Origin: Loxodes magnus | Taxonomy: Eukaryota; Ciliophora; Karyorelictea; Loxodida; Loxodidae | Length of the DNA stretch: 64,000 bases | Reading direction: 5' to 3' | Assembly: GCA_946699065.1 (NCBI GenBank) | Contig: CAMPDV010001946.1 | Coordinates: 1 to 64,000, forward strand | Shown: one piece after another, positions 13,401 through 28,375 of the stretch | Layout of the letters: each line of letters starts with the position of its first letter | Numbering within the stretch: position 1 is the stretch's first letter | Made by a program: the position numbers and the translations under genes | The notes under the pieces: model-generated | Told to the model about the DNA's origin: nothing | What the model saw: only the letters and a program-made list of their open reading frames with translations | Databases searched by the model: none

Positions 13401-15939
13401 ATTGTTAACTCACTCTGGTATTAAAATTTCGTATTCTCACTTCAAAACATATCAAATACAATGCTTTTTTTTACTTTAAAAATTACACAACTATTTTTCA
13501 TACATTGTTAACTCACTCTGGTATTAAAATTTCGTATTCTCACTTCAAAACATATCAAATACAATGCTTTTTTTTACTTTAAAAATTACACAACTTTTTT
13601 TCATACATTGTTAACTCACTCTGGTATTAAAATTTCGTATTCTTACTTCAAAACACTTATAAAACTATGCTTTTTTTTACTTTAAAAATTACACTACTTT
13701 TTTTCATACATTGTTAACTCACTCTGGTATTAAAATTTCGTATTCTCACTTCAAAAGATATCTAAAACTATGCTTTTTTTTACTTTAAAAATTACACTAC
13801 TTTTTTTCATACATTGTTAACTCACTCTGGTATTAAAATTTCGTATTCTCACTTCAAAACACTTATAAAACTATGCTTTTTTTTACTTTAAAAATTACAC
13901 TACTTTTTTTCATTCATTGTTAACTCACTCTGGTATTAAAATTTCGTATTCTCACTTCAAAACATATCTAAAACGATGCTTTTTTTTACTTTAAAAATTA
14001 CACAACTATTTTTCATACATTGTGAACTCACTCTGGTATTAAAATTTCGTATTCTCACTTCAAAACATATCAAATACAATGCTTTTTTTTACTTTAAAAA
14101 TTACACAACTATTTTTCATACATTGTGAACTCACTCTGGTATTAAAATTTCGTATTCTCACTTCAAAACATATCAAATACAATGCTTTTTTTTACTTTAA
14201 AAATTACACAACTATTTTTCATACATTGTGAACTCACTCTGGTATTAAAATTTCGTATTCTCACTTCAAAACATATCAAATACAATGCTTTTTTTTACTT
14301 TAAAAATTACACAACTATTTTTCATACATTGTGAACTCACTCTGGTATTAAAATTTCGTATTCTCACTTCAAAACATATCAAATACAATGCTTTTTTTTA
14401 CTTTAAAAATTACACAACTATTTTTCATACATTGTGAACTCACTCTGGTATTAAAATTTCGTATTCTCACTTCAAAACATATCAAATACAATGCTTTTTT
14501 TTACTTTAAAAATTACACAACTATTTTTCATACATTGTGAACTCACTCTGGTATTAAAATTTCGTATTCTCACTTCAAAAGATATCTAAAACGATGCTTT
14601 TTTTTACTTTAAAAATTACACAACTATTTTTCATACATTGTGAACTCACTCTGGTATTAAAATTTCGTATTCTCACTTCAAAACATATCAAATACAATGC
14701 TTTTTTTTACTTTAAAAATTACACAACTATTTTTCATACATTGTGAACTCACTCTGGTATTAAAATTTCGTATTCTCACTTCAAAACATATCAAATACAA
14801 TGCTTTTTTTTACTTTAAAAATTACACTACTTTTTTTCATACATTGTTAACTCACTCTGGTATTAAAATTTCGTATTCTCACTTCAAAACATATCAAATA
14901 CAATGCTTTTTTTTACTTTAAAAATTACACAACTTTTTTTCATACATTGTTAACTCACTCTGGTATTAAAATTTCGTATTCTCACTTCAAAACATATCAA
15001 ATACAATGCTTTTTTTACTTTAAAAATTACACTACTTTTTTTCATTCATTGTGAACTCACTCTGGTATTAAAATTTCGTATTCTCACTTCAAAACACTTA
15101 TAAAACTATGCTTTTTTTTACTTTAAAAATTACACTACTTTTTTTCATACATTGTGAACTCACTCTGGTATTAAAATTTCGTATTCTCACTTCAAAAGAT
15201 ATCTAAAACTATGCTTTTTTTACTTTAAAAATTACACTACTTTTTTTCATTCATTGTGAACTCACTCTGGTATTAAAATTTCGTATTCTCACTTCAAAAC
15301 ACTTATAAAACTATGCTTTTTTTTACTTTAAAAATTACACTACTTTTTTTCATACATTGTTAACTCACTCTGGTATTAAAATTTCGTATTCTCACTTCAA
15401 AACACTTATAAAACTATGCTTTTTTTTACTTTAAAAATTACACTACTTTTTTTCATACATTGTTAACTCACTCTGGTATTAAAATTTCGTATTCTCACTT
15501 CAAAACACTTATAAAACTATGCTTTTTTTTACTTTAAAAATTACACTACTTTTTTTCATACATTGTTAACTCACTCTGGTATTAAAATTTCGTATTCTCA
15601 CTTCAAAACACTTATAAAACTATGCTTTTTTTTACTTTAAAAATTACACAACTATTTTTCATACATTGTGAACTCACTCTGGTATTAAAATTTCGTATTC
15701 TCACTTCAAAACATATCAAATACAATGCTTTTTTTTACTTTAAAAATTACACAACTATTTTTCATACATTGTGAACTCACTCTGGTATTAAAATTTCGTA
15801 TTCTCACTTCAAAAGATATCTAAAACTATGCTTTTTTTTACTTTAAAAATTACACAACTATTTTTCATACATTGTGAACTCACTCTGGTATTAAAATTTC
15901 GTATTCTCACTTCAAAAGATATCTAAAACTATGCTTTTT

Positions 15940-18540
15940 TTTACTTTAAAAATTACACTACTTTTTTTCATTCGTTGTTAACTCACTCTGGTATTAAAAT
16001 TTCGTATTCTCACTTCAAAACACTTATAAAACTATGCTTTTTTTACTTTAAAAATTACACTACTTTTTTTCATTCATTGTTAACTCACTCTGGTATTAAA
16101 ATTTCGTATTCTCACTTCAAAAGATATCTAAAACGATGCTTTTTTTTACTTTAAAAATTACACAACTATTTTTCATACATTGTTAACTCACTCTGGTATT
16201 AAAATTTCGTATTCTCACTTCAAAACATATCAAATACAATGCTTTTTTTTACTTTAAAAATTACACAACTATTTTTCATACATTGTGAACTCACTCTGGT
16301 ATTAAAATTTCGTATTCTCACTTCAAAACATATCAAATACAATGCTTTTTTTTACTTTAAAAATTACACAACTATTTTTCATACATTGTGAACTCACTCT
16401 GGTATTAAAATTTCGTATTCTCACTTCAAAAGATATCTAAAACTATGCTTTTTTTTACTTTAAAAATTACACAACTATTTTTCATACATTGTGAACTCAC
16501 TCTGGTATTAAAATTTCGTATTCTCACTTCAAAAGATATCTAAAACTATGCTTTTTTTTACTTTAAAAATTACACTACTTTTTTTCATTCGTTGTTAACT
16601 CACTCTGGTATTAAAATTTCGTATTCTCACTTCAAAACACTTATAAAACTATGCTTTTTTTACTTTAAAAATTACACTACTTTTTTTCATACATTGTTAA
16701 CTCACTCTGGTATTAAAATTTCGTATTCTCACTTCAAAAGATATCTAAAACGATGCTTTTTTTTACTTTAAAAATTACACAACTATTTTTCATACATTGT
16801 GAACTCACTCTGGTATTAAAATTTCGTATTCTCACTTCAAAACATATCAAATACAATGCTTTTTTTTACTTTAAAAATTACACAACTATTTTTCATACAT
16901 TGTGAACTCACTCTGGTATTAAAATTTCGTATTCTCACTTCAAAACATATCAAATACAATGCTTTTTTTTACTTTAAAAATTACACAACTATTTTTCATA
17001 CATTGTGAACTCACTCTGGTATTAAAATTTCGTATTCTCACTTCAAAACATATCAAATACAATGCTTTTTTTTACTTTAAAAATTACACAACTATTTTTC
17101 ATACATTGTGAACTCACTCTGGTATTAAAATTAAATATTCTCACTTCAAAACATATCAAATACAATGCTTTTTTTTACTTTAAAAATTACACAACTATTT
17201 TTCATACATTGTGAACTCACTCTGGTATTAAAATTTCGTATTCTCACTTCAAAAGATATCTAAAACTATGCTTTTTTTTACTTTAAAAATTACACTACTT
17301 TTTTTCATTCGTTGTTAACTCACTCTGGTATTAAAATTTCGTATTCTCACTTCAAAAGATATCTAAAACGATGCTTTTTTTTACTTTAAAAATTACACAA
17401 CTATTTTTCATACATTGTGAACTCACTCTGGTATTAAAATTTCGTATTCTCACTTCAAAAGATATCTAAAACTATGCTTTTTTTACTTTAAAAATTACAC
17501 TACTTTTTTTCATACATTGTTAACTCACTCTGGTATTAAAATTTCGTATTCTCACTTCAAAACACTTATAAAACTATGCTTTTTTTTACTTTAAAAATTA
17601 CACTACTTTTTTTCATACATTGTTAACTCACTCTGGTATTAAAATTTCGTATTCTCACTTCAAAACACTTATAAAACTATGCTTTTTTTTACTTTAAAAA
17701 TTACACTACTATTTTTCATACATTGTTAACTCACTCTGGTATTAAAATTTCGTATTCTCACTTCAAAACACTTATAAAACTATGCTTTTTTTTACTTTAA
17801 AAATTACACTACTTTTTTTCATACATTGTTAACTCACTCTGGTATTAAAATTTCGTATTCTCACTTCAAAAGATATCTAAAACTATGCTTTTTTTTACTT
17901 TAAAAATTACACTACTTTTTTTCATTCGTTGTTAACTCACTCTGGTATTAAAATTTCGTATTCTCACTTCAAAACACTTATAAAACTATGCTTTTTTTAC
18001 TTTAAAAATTACACTACTTTTTTTCATACATTGTTAACTCACTCTGGTATTAAAATTTCGTATTCTCACTTCAAAACACTTATAAAACTATGCTTTTTTT
18101 TACTTTAAAAATTACACTACTTTTTTTCATACATTGTTAACTCACTCTGGTATTAAAATTTCGTATTCTCACTTCAAAACATATCAAATACAATGCTTTT
18201 TTTTACTTTAAAAATTACACAACTATTTTTCATACATTGTGAACTCACTCTGGTATTAAAATTTCGTATTCTCACTTCAAAACATATCAAATACAATGCT
18301 TTTTTTTACTTTAAAAATTACACAACTATTTTTCATACATTGTGAACTCACTCTGGTATTAAAATTTCGTATTCTCACTTCAAAACATATCAAATACAAT
18401 GCTTTTTTTTACTTTAAAAATTACACAACTATTTTTCATACATTGTGAACTCACTCTGGTATTAAAATTAAATATTCTCACTTCAAAACATATCAAATAC
18501 AATGCTTTTTTTTACTTTAAAAATTACACAACTATTTTTC
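15940..18540. repeat. 6/7-monomer units marked by CATTCGTTG
   Basis: An A42G change giving CATTCGTTG occurs at 15973, 16590, 17310 and 17927, spaced 617, 720 and 617 bp (6, 7 and 6 monomers). I saw it nowhere else in the window. A TCG to AAA monomer follows at 17131 and 18468, 1,337 bp apart (13 monomers), the same offset as 16590 to 17927. Three of the four copies are followed by a J2 monomer with T7. The block is best read as a 0.6-0.7 kb unit amplified locally and then duplicated as a 13-monomer segment, with later patchy exchange. Confidence 0.78.
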
Positions 18541-19517
18541 ATACATTGTTAACTCACTCTGGTATTAAAATTTCGTATTCTCACTTCAAAAGATATCTAA
18601 AACTATGCTTTTTTTTACTTTAAAAATTACACAACTATTTTTCATACATTGTGAACTCACTCTGGTATTAAAATTTCGTATTCTCACTTCAAAACATATC
18701 AAATACAATGCTTTTTTTTACTTTAAAAATTACACAACTATTTTTCATACATTGTGAACTCACTCTGGTATTAAAATTTCGTATTCTCACTTCAAAACAT
18801 ATCAAATACAATGCTTTTTTTTACTTTAAAAATTACACAACTATTTTTCATACATTGTGAACTCACTCTGGTATTAAAATTTCGTATTCTCACTTCAAAA
18901 CATATCAAATACAATGCTTTTTTTTACTTTAAAAATTACACTACTTTTTTTCATACATTGTGAACTCACTCTGGTATTAAAATTTCGTATTCTCACTTCA
19001 AAACACTTATAAAACTATGCTTTTTTTACTTTAAAAATTACACAACTTTTTTTCATACATTGTGAACTCACTCTGGTATTAAAATTTCGTATTCTCACTT
19101 CAAAAGATATCTAAAACTATGCTTTTTTTTACTTTAAAAATTACACTACTTTTTTTCATTCATTGTTAACTCACTCTGGTATTAAAATTTCGTATTCTCA
19201 CTTCAAAACACTTATAAAACTATGCTTTTTTTTACTTTAAAAATTACACTACTTTTTTTCATTCATTGTTAACTCACTCTGGTATTAAAATTTCGTATTC
19301 TCACTTCAAAACACTTATAAAACTATGCTTTTTTTTACTTTAAAAATTACACTACTTTTTTTCATACATTGTTAACTCACTCTGGTATTAAAATTTCGTA
19401 TTCTCACTTCAAAACACTTATAAAACTATGCTTTTTTTTACTTTAAAAATTACACTACTTTTTTTCATACATTGTTAACTCACTCTGGTATTAAAATTTC
19501 GTATTCTCACTTCAAAA

Positions 19518-21465
19518 CATATCAAATACAATGCTTTTTTTTACTTTAAAAATTACACAACTATTTTTCATACATTGTGAACTCACTCTGGTATTAAAAT
19601 TTCGTATTCTCACTTCAAAACATATCAAATACAATGCTTTTTTTTACTTTAAAAATTACACAACTATTTTTCATACATTGTGAACTCACTCTGGTATTAA
19701 AATTTCGTATTCTCACTTCAAAACATATCAAATACAATGCTTTTTTTTACTTTAAAAATTACACAACTATTTTTCATACATTGTTAACTCACTCTGGTAT
19801 TAAAATTTCGTATTCTCACTTCAAAAGATATCTAAAACTATGCTTTTTTTTACTTTAAAAATTACACAACTATTTTTCATACATTGTGAACTCACTCTGG
19901 TATTAAAATTTCGTATTCTCACTTCAAAACATATCAAATACAATGCTTTTTTTTACTTTAAAAATTACACAACTATTTTTCATACATTGTGAACTCACTC
20001 TGGTATTAAAATTTCGTATTCTCACTTCAAAACATATCAAATACAATGCTTTTTTTTACTTTAAAAATTACACAACTATTTTTCATACATTGTTAACTCA
20101 CTCTGGTATTAAAATTTCGTATTCTCACTTCAAAACATATCAAATACAATGCTTTTTTTTACTTTAAAAATTACACAACTATTTTTCATACATTGTGAAC
20201 TCACTCTGGTATTAAAATTTCGTATTCTCACTTCAAAACACTTATAAAACAATGCTTTTTTTTACTTTAAAAATTACACTACTTTTTTTCATACATTGTT
20301 AACTCACTCTGGTATTAAAATTTCGTATTCTCACTTCAAAACATATCAAATACAATGCTTTTTTTTACTTTAAAAATTACACAACTATTTTTCATACATT
20401 GTGAACTCACTCTGGTATTAAAATTTCGTATTCTCACTTCAAAACATATCAAATACAATGCTTTTTTTTACTTTAAAAATTACACAACTATTTTTCATAC
20501 ATTGTGAACTCACTCTGGTATTAAAATTTCGTATTCTCACTTCAAAACATATCAAATACAATGCTTTTTTTTACTTTAAAAATTACACAACTATTTTTCA
20601 TACATTGTTAACTCACTCTGGTATTAAAATTTCGTATTCTCACTTCAAAAGATATCTAAAACTATGCTTTTTTTTACTTTAAAAATTACACAACTATTTT
20701 TCATACATTGTGAACTCACTCTGGTATTAAAATTTCGTATTCTCACTTCAAAACATATCAAATACAATGCTTTTTTTTACTTTAAAAATTACACAACTAT
20801 TTTTCATACATTGTGAACTCACTCTGGTATTAAAATTTCGTATTCTCACTTCAAAACACTTATAAAACTATGCTTTTTTTACTTTAAAAATTACACTACT
20901 TTTTTTCATACATTGTGAACTCACTCTGGTATTAAAATTTCGTATTCTCACTTCAAAACATATCAAATACAATGCTTTTTTTTACTTTAAAAATTACACT
21001 ACTTTTTTTCATACATTGTGAACTCACTCTGGTATTAAAATTTCGTATTCTCACTTCAAAACATATCAAATACAATGCTTTTTTTTACTTTAAAAATTAC
21101 ACAACTATTTTTCATACATTGTGAACTCACTCTGGTATTAAAATTTCGTATTCTCACTTCAAAACATATCAAATACAATGCTTTTTTTTACTTTAAAAAT
21201 TACACAACTATTTTTCATACATTGTGAACTCACTCTGGTATTAAAATTTCGTATTCTCACTTCAAAACATATCAAATACAATGCTTTTTTTTACTTTAAA
21301 AATTACACAACTATTTTTCATACATTGTTAACTCACTCTGGTATTAAAATTTCGTATTCTCACTTCAAAAGATATCTAAAACTATGCTTTTTTTTACTTT
21401 AAAAATTACACAACTATTTTTCATACATTGTGAACTCACTCTGGTATTAAAATTTCGTATTCTCA
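19518..21465. repeat. Three copies of a ~0.4 kb J1-J1-J1-J3 block
   Basis: The series J1 (GTG), J1 (GTG), J1 (GTT), J3 (GTG) begins at 19518, 20342 and 21062, offsets of 824 bp (8 monomers) and 720 bp (7 monomers). Each copy contains the same 74-codon frame (19634, 20458 and 21178), and the three frames are identical in translation. These are repeat-derived frames and not genes. A J2 monomer with T7 at 20872 and one at 21695 flank the third copy, 823 bp apart. Confidence 0.75.
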
Positions 21466-21473
21466 CTTCAAAA

Positions 21474-22547
21474 GATATCTAAAACTATGCTTTTTTTTAC
21501 TTTAAAAATTACACAACTTTTTTTCATTCATTGTTAACTCACTCTGGTATTAAAATTTCGTATTCTCACTTCAAAACATATCAAATACAATGCTTTTTTT
21601 TACTTTAAAAATTACACAACTATTTTTCATACATTGTGAACTCACTCTGGTATTAAAATTTCGTATTCTCACTTCAAAACACTTATAAAACTATGCTTTT
21701 TTTACTTTAAAAATTACACTACTTTTTTTCATACATTGTTAACTCACTCTGGTATTAAAATTTCGTATTCTCACTTCAAAACACTTATAAAACTATGCTT
21801 TTTTTTACTTTAAAAATTACACAACTATTTTTCATACATTGTTAACTCACTCTGGTATTAAAATTTCGTATTCTCACTTCAAAACATATCAAATACAATG
21901 CTTTTTTTTACTTTAAAAATTACACAACTATTTTTCATACATTGTTAACTCACTCTGGTATTAAAATTTCGTATTCTCACTTCAAAAGATATCTAAAACT
22001 ATGCTTTTTTTTACTTTAAAAATTACACAACTATTTTTCATACATTGTGAACTCACTCTGGTATTAAAATTTCGTATTCTCACTTCAAAAGATATCTAAA
22101 ACTATGCTTTTTTTTACTTTAAAAATTACACAACTTTTTTTCATTCATTGTTAACTCACTCTGGTATTAAAATTTCGTATTCTCACTTCAAAACATATCA
22201 AATACAATGCTTTTTTTTACTTTAAAAATTACACAACTATTTTTCATACATTGTGAACTCACTCTGGTATTAAAATTTCGTATTCTCACTTCAAAACACT
22301 TATAAAACTATGCTTTTTTTACTTTAAAAATTACACTACTTTTTTTCATACATTGTTAACTCACTCTGGTATTAAAATTTCGTATTCTCACTTCAAAACA
22401 CTTATAAAACTATGCTTTTTTTTACTTTAAAAATTACACAACTATTTTTCATACATTGTTAACTCACTCTGGTATTAAAATTTCGTATTCTCACTTCAAA
22501 ACATATCAAATACAATGCTTTTTTTTACTTTAAAAATTACACAACTT
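21474..22547. repeat. Tandem 6-monomer (617 bp) duplication
   Basis: The series J3, CACAAC with T7 and CATTC plus GTT, J1, J2 with T7, CACTAC, J2, J1 starts at 21474 and again at 22091, 617 bp later. The internal T7 markers at 21695 and 22312 are also exactly 617 bp apart. The copies diverge near the end, where one has TATTTTT and the other T7 in the next middle. Confidence 0.78.
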
Positions 22548-23601
22548 TTTTTCATACATTGTTAACTCACTCTGGTATTAAAATTTCGTATTCTCACTTC
22601 AAAACACTTATAAAACTATGCTTTTTTTTACTTTAAAAATTACACAACTATTTTTCATACATTGTGAACTCACTCTGGTATTAAAATTTCGTATTCTCAC
22701 TTCAAAAGATATCTAAAACTATGCTTTTTTTTACTTTAAAAATTACACTACTTTTTTTCATTCATTGTTAACTCACTCTGGTATTAAAATTTCGTATTCT
22801 CACTTCAAAACACTTATAAAACTATGCTTTTTTTTACTTTAAAAATTACACTACTTTTTTTCATTCATTGTTAACTCACTCTGGTATTAAAATTTCGTAT
22901 TCTCACTTCAAAACACTTATAAAACTATGCTTTTTTTTACTTTAAAAATTACACTACTTTTTTTCATACATTGTTAACTCACTCTGGTATTAAAATTTCG
23001 TATTCTCACTTCAAAACATATCAAATACAATGCTTTTTTTTACTTTAAAAATTACACAACTATTTTTCATACATTGTGAACTCACTCTGGTATTAAAATT
23101 TCGTATTCTCACTTCAAAACATATCAAATACAATGCTTTTTTTTACTTTAAAAATTACACAACTATTTTTCATACATTGTGAACTCACTCTGGTATTAAA
23201 ATTTCGTATTCTCACTTCAAAAGATATCTAAAACGATGCTTTTTTTTACTTTAAAAATTACACAACTTTTTTTCATACATTGTTAACTCACTCTGGTATT
23301 AAAATTTCGTATTCTCACTTCAAAACATATCAAATACAATGCTTTTTTTTACTTTAAAAATTACACAACTTTTTTTCATACATTGTTAACTCACTCTGGT
23401 ATTAAAATTTCGTATTCTCACTTCAAAACACTTATAAAACTATGCTTTTTTTTACTTTAAAAATTACACAACTATTTTTCATACATTGTGAACTCACTCT
23501 GGTATTAAAATTTCGTATTCTCACTTCAAAAGATATCTAAAACGATGCTTTTTTTTACTTTAAAAATTACACTACTTTTTTTCATACATTGTGAACTCAC
23601 T

Positions 23602-26600
23602 CCAATATTAAAATTAAATATTCTCACTTCAAAACATATCAAATACAATGCTTTTTTTTACTTTAAAAATTACACAACTATTTTTCATACATTGTTAACT
23701 CACTCTGGTATTAAAATTTCGTATTCTCACTTCAAAACATATCAAATACAATGCTTTTTTTTACTTTAAAAATTACACAACTTTTTTTCATACATTGTTA
23801 ACTCACTCTGGTATTAAAATTTCGTATTCTCACTTCAAAACACTTATAAAACTATGCTTTTTTTACTTTAAAAATTACACTACTTTTTTTCATACATTGT
23901 TAACTCACTCTGGTATTAAAATTTCGTATTCTCACTTCAAAACACTTATAAAACTATGCTTTTTTTTACTTTAAAAATTACACTACTTTTTTTCATACAT
24001 TGTTAACTCACTCTGGTATTAAAATTTCGTATTCTCACTTCAAAACACTTATAAAACTATGCTTTTTTTACTTTAAAAATTACACTACTTTTTTTCATAC
24101 ATTGTGAACTCACTCTGGTATTAAAATTTCGTATTCTCACTTCAAAACATATCAAATACAATGCTTTTTTTTACTTTAAAAATTACACTACTTTTTTTCA
24201 TACATTGTGAACTCACTCCAATATTAAAATTAAATATTCTCACTTCAAAACACTTATAAAACTATGCTTTTTTTACTTTAAAAATTACACAACTTTTTTT
24301 CATACATTGTGAACTCACTCTGGTATTAAAATTTCGTATTCTCACTTCAAAAGATATCTAAAACTATGCTTTTTTTTACTTTAAAAATTACACTACTTTT
24401 TTTCATTCATTGTTAACTCACTCTGGTATTAAAATTTCGTATTCTCACTTCAAAACACTTATAAAACTATGCTTTTTTTTACTTTAAAAATTACACTACT
24501 TTTTTTCATACATTGTTAACTCACTCTGGTATTAAAATTTCGTATTCTCACTTCAAAACACTTATAAAACTATGCTTTTTTTTACTTTAAAAATTACACT
24601 ACTTTTTTTCATACATTGTTAACTCACTCTGGTATTAAAATTTCGTATTCTCACTTCAAAACATATCAAATACAATGCTTTTTTTTACTTTAAAAATTAC
24701 ACTACTTTTTTTCATACATTGTGAACTCACTCCAATATTAAAATTAAATATTCTCACTTCAAAACACTTATAAAACTATGCTTTTTTTACTTTAAAAATT
24801 ACACAACTTTTTTTCATACATTGTGAACTCACTCTGGTATTAAAATTTCGTATTCTCACTTCAAAAGATATCTAAAACTATGCTTTTTTTTACTTTAAAA
24901 ATTACACTACTTTTTTTCATTCATTGTTAACTCACTCTGGTATTAAAATTTCGTATTCTCACTTCAAAACACTTATAAAACTATGCTTTTTTTTACTTTA
25001 AAAATTACACTACTTTTTTTCATTCATTGTTAACTCACTCTGGTATTAAAATTTCGTATTCTCACTTCAAAACACTTATAAAACTATGCTTTTTTTTACT
25101 TTAAAAATTACACTACTTTTTTTCATACATTGTTAACTCACTCTGGTATTAAAATTTCGTATTCTCACTTCAAAACACTTATAAAACTATGCTTTTTTTA
25201 CTTTAAAAATTACACTACTTTTTTTCATACATTGTTAACTCACTCTGGTATTAAAATTTCGTATTCTCACTTCAAAACATATCAAATACAATGCTTTTTT
25301 TTACTTTAAAAATTACACAACTTTTTTTCATACATTGTTAACTCACTCTGGTATTAAAATTTCGTATTCTCACTTCAAAACACTTATAAAACTATGCTTT
25401 TTTTTACTTTAAAAATTACACTACTTTTTTTCATACATTGTTAACTCACTCTGGTATTAAAATTTCGTATTCTCACTTCAAAACACTTATAAAACTATGC
25501 TTTTTTTTACTTTAAAAATTACACTACTTTTTTTCATACATTGTGAACTCACTCCAATATTAAAATTAAATATTCTCACTTCAAAACATATCAAATACAA
25601 TGCTTTTTTTTACTTTAAAAATTACACAACTATTTTTCATACATTGTTAACTCACTCTGGTATTAAAATTTCGTATTCTCACTTCAAAACATATCAAATA
25701 CAATGCTTTTTTTTACTTTAAAAATTACACAACTTTTTTTCATACATTGTTAACTCACTCTGGTATTAAAATTTCGTATTCTCACTTCAAAACACTTATA
25801 AAACTATGCTTTTTTTACTTTAAAAATTACACTACTTTTTTTCATACATTGTTAACTCACTCTGGTATTAAAATTTCGTATTCTCACTTCAAAACACTTA
25901 TAAAACTATGCTTTTTTTTACTTTAAAAATTACACTACTTTTTTTCATACATTGTTAACTCACTCTGGTATTAAAATTTCGTATTCTCACTTCAAAACAC
26001 TTATAAAACTATGCTTTTTTTACTTTAAAAATTACACTACTTTTTTTCATACATTGTGAACTCACTCTGGTATTAAAATTTCGTATTCTCACTTCAAAAC
26101 ATATCAAATACAATGCTTTTTTTTACTTTAAAAATTACACTACTTTTTTTCATACATTGTGAACTCACTCCAATATTAAAATTAAATATTCTCACTTCAA
26201 AACACTTATAAAACTATGCTTTTTTTACTTTAAAAATTACACAACTTTTTTTCATACATTGTGAACTCACTCTGGTATTAAAATTTCGTATTCTCACTTC
26301 AAAAGATATCTAAAACTATGCTTTTTTTTACTTTAAAAATTACACTACTTTTTTTCATTCATTGTTAACTCACTCTGGTATTAAAATTTCGTATTCTCAC
26401 TTCAAAACACTTATAAAACTATGCTTTTTTTTACTTTAAAAATTACACTACTTTTTTTCATTCATTGTTAACTCACTCTGGTATTAAAATTTCGTATTCT
26501 CACTTCAAAACACTTATAAAACTATGCTTTTTTTTACTTTAAAAATTACACTACTTTTTTTCATACATTGTTAACTCACTCTGGTATTAAAATTTCGTAT

Positions 26601-26990
26601 TCTCACTTCAAAACACTTATAAAACTATGCTTTTTTTACTTTAAAAATTACACTACTTTTTTTCATACATTGTTAACTCACTCTGGTATTAAAATTTCGT
26701 ATTCTCACTTCAAAACATATCAAATACAATGCTTTTTTTTACTTTAAAAATTACACAACTTTTTTTCATACATTGTTAACTCACTCTGGTATTAAAATTT
26801 CGTATTCTCACTTCAAAACACTTATAAAACTATGCTTTTTTTTACTTTAAAAATTACACTACTTTTTTTCATACATTGTTAACTCACTCTGGTATTAAAA
26901 TTTCGTATTCTCACTTCAAAACACTTATAAAACTATGCTTTTTTTTACTTTAAAAATTACACTACTTTTTTTCATACATTGTTAACTCAC
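23602..26990. repeat. Composite higher-order repeat marked by CTCCAATATT
   Basis: Divergent monomers with TGG to CAA (57-59) and TCG to AAA (70-72) lie at 23602, 24218, 24732, 25554 and 26170. The interval 23602-24218 (616 bp, X) recurs at 25554-26170 at an offset of 1,952 bp (19 monomers), with the same order of T7, J1 and GTG monomers. The interval 24732-25554 (822 bp, Y) recurs from 26170 at an offset of 1,438 bp (14 monomers). The 514 bp at 24218-24732 looks like a shortened Y. The order is therefore X, short Y, Y, X, Y, although the last Y ends without its CCAAT monomer. Two identical 74-codon frames at 23545 and 25497 belong to this duplication. Confidence 0.8.
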
Positions 26991-28375
26991 TCTGGTATTA
27001 AAATTTCGTATTCTCACTTCAAAACACTTATAAAACTATGCTTTTTTTTACTTTAAAAATTACACAACTATTTTTCATACATTGTGAACTCACTCTGGTA
27101 TTAAAATTTCGTATTCTCACTTCAAAAGATATCTAAAACTATGCTTTTTTTTACTTTAAAATTACACAACTTTTTTTCATACATTGTTAACTCACTCTGG
27201 TATTAAAATTTCGTATTCTCACTTCAAAACATATCAAATACAATGCTTTTTTTTACTTTAAAAATTACACTACTTTTTTTCATACATTGTTAACTCACTC
27301 TGGTATTAAAATTTCGTATTCTCACTTCAAAAGATATCAAATACAATGCTTTTTTTTACTTTAAAAATTACACAACTATTTTTCATACATTGTGAACTCA
27401 CTCTGGTATTAAAATTTCGTATTCTCACTTCAAAACATATCAAATACAATGCTTTTTTTTACTTTAAAAATTACACAACTATTTTTCATACATTGTGAAC
27501 TCACTCTGGTATTAAAATTAAATATTCTCACTTCAAAACATATCAAATACAATGCTTTTTTTTACTTTAAAAATTACACTACTTTTTTTCATACATTGTT
27601 AACTCACTCTGGTATTAAAATTTCGTATTCTCACTTCAAAAGATATCTAAAACTATGCTTTTTTTTACTTTAAAAATTACACTACTTTTTTTCATTCATT
27701 GTTAACTCACTCTGGTATTAAAATTTCGTATTCTCACTTCAAAAGATATCTAAAACTATGCTTTTTTTTACTTTAAAAATTACACTACTTTTTTTCATTC
27801 ATTGTTAACTCACTCTGGTATTAAAATTTCGTATTCTCACTTCAAAACACTTATAAAACTATGCTTTTTTTTACTTTAAAAATTACACTACTTTTATTCA
27901 TACATTGTTAACTCACTCTGGTATTAAAATTTCGTATTCTCACTTCAAAACATATCAAATACAATGCTTTTTTTTACTTTAAAAATTACACAACTATTTT
28001 TCATACATTGTTAACTCACTCTGGTATTAAAATTTCGTATTCTCACTTCAAAAGATATCTAAAACTATGCTTTTTTTTACTTTAAAAATTACACAACTAT
28101 TTTTCATACATTGTGAACTCACTCTGGTATTAAAATTTCGTATTCTCACTTCAAAACATATCAAATACAATGCTTTTTTTTACTTTAAAAATTACACAAC
28201 TATTTTTCATACATTGTGAACTCACTCTGGTATTAAAATTTCGTATTCTCACTTCAAAAGATATCTAAAACGATGCTTTTTTTTACTTTAAAAATTACAC
28301 AACTATTTTTCATACATTGTTAACTCACTCTGGTATTAAAATTTCGTATTCTCACTTCAAAACACTTATAAAACT

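Noticed and set aside
14699..14801. Promoter or Pol III terminator in each unit
   Set aside because: The T8 tract could stop Pol III on this strand and AT-rich stretches resemble TATA elements, but no A/B boxes or consistent promoter arrangement is visible. In a 24% G+C repeat these matches are expected by chance.
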